64,000 bases of DNA from NCBI GenBank assembly GCA_022036555.1, contig CM039122.1:124001-188000 (forward strand), given 5' to 3'. Below are positions 57,751 to 64,000 of this stretch, in pieces. A program made the position numbers and the translations under genes. How positions within the stretch are numbered: the first letter of the stretch is position 1; each line of letters opens with the position of its first letter. This stretch comes from Microstegium vimineum (Eukaryota > Streptophyta > Magnoliopsida > Poales > Poaceae). The notes under the pieces are model-generated. The model was given only the letters and a program-made list of their open reading frames with translations. It ran no database searches and was not told the origin of the DNA.

Positions 57751-57904
57751 CAGTGGCGGATCTAGGATGAGGATTAAGAGGGGCTAAAGAATGAAGGTTT
57801 AGGATTTGAATAAGAAATTAATAATAAATTTGAGACTTAGCAATAGTGATTTAGTAGTGAAATCAAACTTAAGGGGGGCTGGCCCCCCTTTGGATCCGCT
57901 CCTG
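57751..57904. mobile_element. hAT-like MITE, 154 bp
   Basis: The ends CAGTGGCGGATCTAGG and (reverse complement) CAGGAGCGGATCCAAAG are inverted repeats. The 8-bp flanks CGTAGTTC and CATAGTTC match at 7 of 8 positions. No coding sequence. Confidence 0.7.
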
Positions 57905-58054
57905 CATAGTTCCATTGCATCACGTACGTCCTCCCTGCATGACCACGCCTTTGTTTTCTCACTCCGTGGCACATGCCGATGTGCCCTAGGGCAAACTAGA
58001 CCTTGCCCACATATTCACCCCCATATGACCGAGAGGAAACATGGTGAAAGCTAA

Positions 58055-58161
58055 CGCCATGTTCGCTTGGCTTATCACAGCCACCGAAATAGTGTTTTTG
58101 TCTCACAGAAAAACAGTCAAAACAACATCAATTGTGGCTTATCAGCCAAGCGAACAGGGCG
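58055..58161. mobile_element. Tourist-like MITE, 107 bp
   Basis: CGCCATGTTCGCTTGGCTTAT and its inverted near-copy (CGCCCTGTTCGCTTGGCTGAT) form the ends. TAA duplications lie at 58052-58054 and 58162-58164. Confidence 0.75.
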
Positions 58162-58164
58162 TAA

Positions 58165-59880
58165 CATTTTTGACTCATATGCTCCTCTCGGTGGTATTAC
58201 AGTGGAGCAGAGCATAGCATAGCGGTACGGAGATGTCTAGTTGCCACACATGAAAAGCGGGTCGGTAAAGTCCTATCAAACCAGGTCTTCTTCTGCATCT
58301 ATCATCATCAGATAGATAAATATTTACATCTTACATGCCACAACCCACATTAACTCTAGGCATAATTGATCGAAGACCGAAGACCGAACCGAAGTAACCG
58401 AGACCAAGACCGAAATTTTTTATCACTACTTTGGTCTTGAGTTCTTACTAACCGAACTTTTTACGGTTAGTTCGGTTATATGTCTTGGGTAACCGAACTA
58501 ACCGAATATTTCAATTTTGTTGACATAATGTGTAGTTTATACTATTATTTGTGATATAATATTTATTTTAGTGACCATCACTCTTATCACTTTGTTTAAT
58601 CTATATGTGATATTGTTATTTTGCCTTGAACTAGAAAACAATATTGCTAAAATTGCTAGGATTATATTGTTTAGTCGCTAACTTTTCTAATTCGGTCATG
58701 ACTAAGACCTAACCGAACTAACCGAGACCAAATTTGCACGTTCCTAAGTTTTTAAACTAACCGGTCAGTCTCCGGTTTTAGATGACCAAACTTAAAAAAA
58801 AAACCGAAGAACCGAACCGGTTCTGTCAGACGCCGAGGCTGAGCCGACATAGCCTCCCTTGTCCTATTACTTTGGGTTTGTCTGTTTGGGGTGTGTCCTC
58901 TCCTCTGAATCCTCACCACTTGTTTCTTTGATGTCGTGCACACACACACACATAAAAGGGGGGGAAAACGGATGTTACACTGGCACATTGAAAAGGAAAC
59001 CATCACGTGCATGACAAACAAAATCATAGGTGTCCTCTCCTCGTGAGTTGAGCTGGTGCCCTTCGTGCACGCAACTAGCCTCCATTTTATTTCATATATA
59101 GAATCCGTTTGCTTAGTCTTTGGAGCCAGCTAAGAGTGTGAAACATCAGCAACTTATTAGTTCTTCTGTGCTTTTTAAGTCAGCTGGCACTGTACAGATA
59201 CTCCTGTATAGGAGTAAGTAATATACAATACAATAGCTAGCTGTAGACACATCTTCGGATAGAAACATCAATGTTTAACTATTACACTCATTCCCCACAA
59301 ACATTGTTTTCTTGTCACTTATATATAAAATGGTATACGCGTTAGCTGTAGATTATTCAAAGATCATGCCGTTTTTTATGTTTGGGGTAATATGTTTGGT
59401 CCTTTCTTTATAACAGAGAGAAGTAAAATAATCAATATATGTACCAAAGTATAAATACATTGAGTAAAACGAAGAAATAAATAAAAACACATAATGGCAG
59501 ATACAATGATCCGATTTGGTTAGAGATAATATTTTGTTGCTAAGATCCGATAATTTGCAAACCAAGAAATAAAAGATAAGGCAGAGATATAACAGTAACC
59601 GGTAAGTTTATATTTCCAAAACATATAGGATAATACTGTAACTAACAGAGGATGAATTTGAAATAAAATGGAAATGGTCCATCGCCCCCATGGAGCAAGA
59701 CGAGACAAGACTCAAGAGAGGCGAGCCGAGTCAGCAGGCAACCAAGTCACCAAACGAACCAGTCCACGCCGCTCCCCGCGTCTCCTCCGTCCTCTCACTG
59801 ACACGTGGCTCCCAACATCTCGTGGACCCACGCGTCAGCCTTCCAGAGGCAGAGCGGGATGCGCGAGCCCACCACCGCCG
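58165..59880. other. Intergenic and distal promoter of the ROH1-like gene
   Basis: Contains an AT-rich patch with many CCGAA/TTCGG words in both orientations (58370-58830), perhaps an old inverted-repeat element, and a CA run near 58938. No gene seen. Confidence 0.45.
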
Positions 59881-59884
59881 GCCG

Positions 59885-59891
59885 TATAAAT
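59885..59891 (+). promoter_or_regulatory. TATA box of the ROH1-like gene
   Basis: TATAAAT in a GC-rich setting lies 186 bp upstream of the start codon at 60077. Transcription would start near 59915, giving a leader of about 160 nt rich in CTCC repeats. This places the ATG at 59890 upstream of the transcript. Confidence 0.7.
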
Positions 59892-60076
59892 GGCGGCCCC
59901 GCAGAAGCCGCTGTTCCCCACCATTCCCTCCCCTCCACTCCCTCTTCCTTTCCTTTCCCTCCGGCTCCGGCTCCGGCTCCGGTTCCGATCACGACGACTC
60001 CGCCTCCCTCATCCTCTTCCTCTTCCTCTTCCAAGAAAGGCAAAGCTCAATCCCAGGCCCAGCGCTCCGGTTGCCG

Positions 60077-61357
60077 ATGGCCGCCGCCGAGCCGCCGCCG
60101 CCGTCGGGGACGGGTTTCTTCGGCATGCTAAGCTTCCGGCGCAGCGCCACGGCCGTGGCGTCGTTCGACCCAGCGCAGGACGACGAGCTCCACGCGCTAG
60201 ACGCCCTGCAGTCGCACGTCGCCGACCGCCTCACCGCGCTCTCCGCGCACGCCACCACCACCCAACCGCTCCTCTCGCTCCCTTTCCTCTCCAAGCTCCT
60301 GGACGCCGTGGTCTCCACCGACGCCGCCTTCCGCGGCGCGCTCGCACTGGCCCCCGTGTCCGCCGCGCTCTCCAGACCACCCGCCGACCGCCTCGCGCTC
60401 GACCTCCTCGACCGCGCCGTCAAGACGCTCGACGTCCTCAACGCCGCCTCCCTCACGCTCTCCTCCCTCAAGGCCGCGCACCGCGCCGCGCTCGCCGCCG
60501 CCTCCTGCCTCCTCCTCGCCGCGCCTTCTTCTCTCCACGCCGCGCACCTCAACCGCGCGCGTCGAGCCATCGCCAGGCTCTTCCCCGCCGACGACTCCAC
60601 CGCATCAGCCAAAGGCTGTTCCTCCGCGGCCTCGCCGTCCTCGCGCACCATGCGCGCGCTCTCCTTGAGTGTCTCCAAGAACTGGTCCGCGGGGAAACAC
60701 ATGAACGCCATGGCGGCGCACCTCGCTCCTCCGCCGCTGCAGTCGTCGCCCGCCGGGACGACGGCCGCGGCGGGGGCAGGGTGCGGGCTCGGGCTGGCGC
60801 TCTACACCATGAGCTCGGTCCTCGTCTTCGCGATGTGGGCGTTGGTGGGCGCGGTGCCGTGCCAGGACCGGGCGTCGGCTGCAAGCACCCCGCCCGTCGC
60901 GCCGCCGAAGCAGGCGCAGTGGGCGGCGCCCATGTCCGCGCTGCAGGAACGGATCGCGGGCGAGTGGAGGCGCAAGGAAAAGAAAGGGTCTTGCTCCGGC
61001 GGCTCCGGGCTCCTCGCGGAGATGCAGGCCGTGGAGCGCGCCGCGCGCGAGCTCAACAGCGTTCTGGACGAGATCGCCGAGGAAGAGTCCGAGGAGGAGG
61101 ACGAGGAGCGAAGGCAGGGGGTCGTGGGCGAGGAGCGCGCGCGGGACGTCACGGAGCGCGCCGAGGAGCTGGCGGCGGCGTGCCGGGCGCTCGAGGACGG
61201 GCTCGCGCCGCTGGAACGGCAGGTGCGCGCCGTGTTCCACCGCGTCGTTGCTTGCCGCGCCGAGGTCGTCCGATGCATGGAGCACAGCGCGCGCGCCGGC
61301 ACCGCTAATGCCGCGTCCGCGTCTGGGGTGCCGCCGCAGCACCAGCACTCCTTCTGA
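60077..61357 (+). CDS. ROH1/DUF793-like protein (BYPASS1-related), 426 aa, intronless
   Basis: Single exon, ATG 60077 to TGA 61355-61357. The start is the first ATG in frame after the predicted transcript start; earlier in-frame codons belong to the promoter. The N terminus (GFFGMLSFRRS...SFDPAQDDELHALDALQSHVADRL) is typical of the family. A long helical domain follows, then a hydrophobic segment at about 235-262 (GLALYTMSSVLVFAMWALVG), then an acidic stretch (EEESEEEDEE) and a final coiled coil. In Arabidopsis, ROH1 binds the exocyst subunit Exo70 and acts in secretion of wall material; the same role here is inferred. High GC is normal for grass intronless genes. Confidence 0.88.
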   Translation: MAAAEPPPPSGTGFFGMLSFRRSATAVASFDPAQDDELHALDALQSHVADRLTALSAHATTTQPLLSLPFLSKLLDAVVSTDAAFRGALALAPVSAALSRPPADRLALDLLDRAVKTLDVLNAASLTLSSLKAAHRAALAAASCLLLAAPSSLHAAHLNRARRAIARLFPADDSTASAKGCSSAASPSSRTMRALSLSVSKNWSAGKHMNAMAAHLAPPPLQSSPAGTTAAAGAGCGLGLALYTMSSVLVFAMWALVGAVPCQDRASAASTPPVAPPKQAQWAAPMSALQERIAGEWRRKEKKGSCSGGSGLLAEMQAVERAARELNSVLDEIAEEESEEEDEERRQGVVGEERARDVTERAEELAAACRALEDGLAPLERQVRAVFHRVVACRAEVVRCMEHSARAGTANAASASGVPPQHQHSF

Positions 61358-61734
61358 GGCGAGGTGGCCGGGCGGCGATCGTCCGTCGACGAATTGCTTG
61401 GTTGCTTGGTTGCTTTGGGGGTCACAAATTAGTCTTCCCCCATTGCCCTGTACTGTACCATTCTTTGATTTCTACTGCTGCCACCTGCCAGAAAATCTTA
61501 AAAGTTTCTCATGTCCTGTAGATGAACAGTCTGTATGTAAAAACTACTAACATCTTGTTGGATTAGTTTTGTGTGTGGTTTAATTTAATTGTTGTGAATG
61601 CTGATGAAGAGCATAGAATTGAAGAGACTGTTGTATGAACAATGAGAGAGCTAGAGCTAGCATAGCACTTGTGAACTCTTGTGTTTCCTCCAATCTTGAC
61701 TAGTTTCTTCTCTGATTCTCACCTCCATAACAAG
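61358..61734 (+). other. ROH1-like 3' UTR and flank
   Basis: T-rich DNA follows the stop codon, containing TGTAAA and TTTGTGTG signals in the usual 3' UTR range. No other gene seen. Confidence 0.4.
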
Positions 61735-61736
61735 TA

Positions 61737-61978
61737 CTCCCTCCGTTCCAAATTATAAGACGTTCCAAAAATCTTGGAGAGTCAAAACATATCAAGTTTG
61801 ACCAATAATTTTAGAGAAAACTATAAAGAATATACTATAAAAATATAATTGATAACGAATCTAACGATACTTAGTTGACATCATAAATGTTATTATATTA
61901 TCATATAAGTTTGGTCAAACTTGAGAAACTTTGACTCTCCAAGATTCTTGAAATGTCTTATAATTTGGAACGATGGAA
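61737..61978. mobile_element. Stowaway MITE, 242 bp
   Basis: CTCCCTCCGTTCCAAATTAT on the left and its inverted copy on the right (ATAATTTGGAACGATGGAA) are the classic Stowaway ends, flanked by TA at 61735-61736 and 61979-61980. Long internal hairpins around GACTCTCCAAGATT. Confidence 0.9.
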
Positions 61979-61980
61979 TA

Positions 61981-63540
61981 ACAACTAACTGTAATGCTAT
62001 CCAACTGGACCAGCTGCAAGCTGCGGTTGACCTTCCGGCCGTGTGCTTTGCTGACTGAATCTTACACCCAGTATTCAGCCAGACATTCATTCGTTCATTT
62101 ATTCAGAGGGAGCAACTACTGAATGAATATAGGAGTCGTTTTTCTTACAGTATATCTTGTTGGCTTTCTTCTTCACACCAAATTCAGTCGTCCATTCATT
62201 CAGAGTTTTTTTTTTCTTTTACTGGAGCTACTGTATATCCTGTTGCTTTTCATCTGCAAACAAAGAGGCAGTCGTTGTTGGTGCTGCAAGTGTAAATGAC
62301 ATCGAATCAAAGGGTTGACTCCGGAGGTTGAGGTTGAGGATTGGCCTGCACCTAACACTGCACTGACCAAGATTTCCATGGGCAGACTCTGAACCTGAAG
62401 AGAGATGTGCAGGCCATCTAGGGGGCAGGCAGGGCAGCATCGGCTGAGCTGGACATAGCTGTGAATGAGACGAAGGAAGACCTCGTCACTTTGTCACCAC
62501 CTAGTATGTCCTCTCTATCTGCAGACTCATTCAACTCACTTGCCACTACCTGCCGGTGCTCGACTGCTGGCCGGATATTGTACTAAACTACAACAGCAAT
62601 ACAATACTTACTGGCACCAATAACTATTGTATGATATGACTAACCATCCAGCAATCCTGAATCTGTGCTGTACTGCCTGCCTGCTACCTGAATTCTATTC
62701 TATTCTACTACCAGTAAAGAAAAGATGATTCTTTCTTGCTCTTTTTCAAAAGGGAGGAACTGGATGGATGATATGCTAGGCTGCTAGCTGCTGCTACTTG
62801 CTAGCTAGCAGGGAATAGAATCTCCCAATTCTATTGCTGTCCATTACTATGATATACTACTACGATGGAAAAGTTGAGTCCAAATGTCAAATAATAGATG
62901 CAATGGAATCTGATTTGACACAAAGGAATCGAGGGTTTTCAGTTCTTTGAGGGCGCCCTTCACTGTCACTACTTTTTTTTAAAATATTTATATATTTCAT
63001 TGTCACTTTCCTTAGTTCCAAACAGGCCCTTAGCGTATTTGCAACAAATCAAACCAGTGCAGTGAGAGACAGCCTGTACGGGAGCGTTTGTTTCTTCACC
63101 TCTTGAGTGGCGCAGGTTTACAGTTTTACTGTGGGTGTCTCCTTCCGGGTCGCTTTACCTTCTCTGTATCGCTTATCTAAAGCTTCCTTCTCTGCATGAC
63201 GTTTCAGAAATACATTTTCTACACCCTTAGTCAAGCTCAAGCCTTGTATTTTGCAGGCTACTAGCTAACAAGCATACTACAGCAGATGCACTTCTCCTAA
63301 AAAGACGAATAGCCAGCTTAGCTGTGCCAGTTATACTTGAAGCACCAAGAGCAACAAGGAATGCTCTTCAAGTTGTTGAATGTTCTTTCCATCATTGTCA
63401 ATGCAAGAACCCTTGAAGTCTGTCTGTCTGTCACTCATCTTTTCATCACATGCATCATGCTGTCTCATATGCAGTAGATAGATAATATCTGTGATCATTA
63501 GGTGCATTTGGTTCCAGGGTGATGCATTGATGTGCTTAGC
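61981..63540. other. Intergenic; nothing supported
   Basis: AT-rich with CTAG and CTGC runs. No frame with coding bias, no defined repeat ends. Confidence 0.5.
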
Positions 63541-63543
63541 TAA

Positions 63544-63827
63544 GAGTCCGTTTGGGAGAACTGTGCTCCCAGATTCTCTGGTGGAGTGATTCTGAGGCTG
63601 AAAATAATTCTCTTTGATTCTTTAGCATAAACTCTTTAAATCACTGTAGAGAATCACTTCACAGAATCAGGGGAAGCTACTTTTTCCAGCTCTCAACCTC
63701 TTAGTTCAATTCAGAGAATCACTTCACATAATCAGCAGAGAATCACTTCGCTCTGAAAAACCCGTTTGGCAGTCAGGGAGTGATTCTCTCTGAGAATCCG
63801 CTCCCTGGAGAGCTCCCAAACGCACCC
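63544..63827. mobile_element. Tourist-like MITE, 284 bp
   Basis: GAGTCCGTTTGGGAGAACTG and (reverse complement) GGGTGCGTTTGGGAGCTCTC are inverted repeats flanked by TAA (63541-63543 and 63828-63830). The interior carries several AGAATCACTTC copies. Confidence 0.8.
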
Positions 63828-64000
63828 TAATACCAAGAACTAAAGTGTGTGAAGTCGGTCTCTATATGAGTTGCACTTGCACCAACCAGCTTTTAATTTG
63901 CTGGTTGGAAGCACTGCCCTTCAATTTATTTTTTCAACTTATTTTTGGTATCCCAGATATGTTTTCTTTATTATGCTAACAATTTCTTTTTTTTCTCGAA

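Noticed and set aside
59890..61308. 472-codon open frame overlapping the ROH1-like gene
   Set aside because: It is Arg/Pro/Ala-rich with no domain, runs in the +1 frame of a GC-rich gene, and its ATG lies upstream of the predicted transcript start. The DUF793-like frame explains the region.
1..64000. tRNA, rRNA, organellar insert, or bacterial operon features
   Set aside because: None seen by reading. A covariance-model scan would be needed to exclude small RNA genes.

Overview
The window is plant nuclear DNA from a grass. The evidence is GT-AG introns, GC-rich first exons, many miniature inverted-repeat elements with TAA/TTA or TA target duplications, and grass-type Ty1/copia and Ty3/gypsy retrotransposons. 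A panicoid such as a sorghum, sugarcane or Miscanthus relative seems likely, but that is inference. Nothing bacterial, viral or organellar was seen.

Layout. (1) 0.8-4.6 kb, minus strand: an eight-exon gene for an unrecognised single-pass membrane protein, with a solo-LTR-like insertion in one intron and a relic second copy of its last exon. (2) 4.7-8.3 kb: mostly intergenic, with one small open frame. (3) 8.27-15.01 kb: a four-level nest of transposable elements. A PIF/Harbinger-like element holds a TRIM. The TRIM holds a minus-strand SIRE-like copia LTR. That LTR is split by a plus-strand LTR-plus-gag fragment of a related copia. (4) 16.5-19.6 kb, plus: a kinesin-light-chain-related (KLCR/CMU) TPR gene. 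(5) 20-22 kb: a truncated duplicate of the promoter and first exon of the gene in region 7. (6) 22-26.2 kb: a DNA transposon carrying a broken GRF-zinc-finger gene, itself split by a copia solo LTR. (7) 27.3-33.9 kb, plus: a 16-exon KDM3/JHDM2-type JmjC histone demethylase gene. (8) 34-42 kb: gene-free DNA with MITEs and a perfect 192-bp tandem duplication. (9) 42.08-55.73 kb: a 13.7-kb Tat-lineage gypsy element on the minus strand with a plus-strand, intron-containing antisense gene. (10) 55.7-64 kb: small MITEs and one intronless ROH1/DUF793-like gene at 60.1-61.4 kb.

Four host genes look intact: the membrane protein, KLCR, JmjC and ROH1-like genes. They do not look functionally linked. KLCR and ROH1-like proteins both belong to families tied to wall deposition or exocytosis, but they lie 40 kb apart and proximity implies nothing. 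The retroelement genes are all decayed by stops or frameshifts. The target-site duplications CGCGT, CACAT, AATAG, CTATA and TATGTCCT fix the element ends and give a relative order of insertion.
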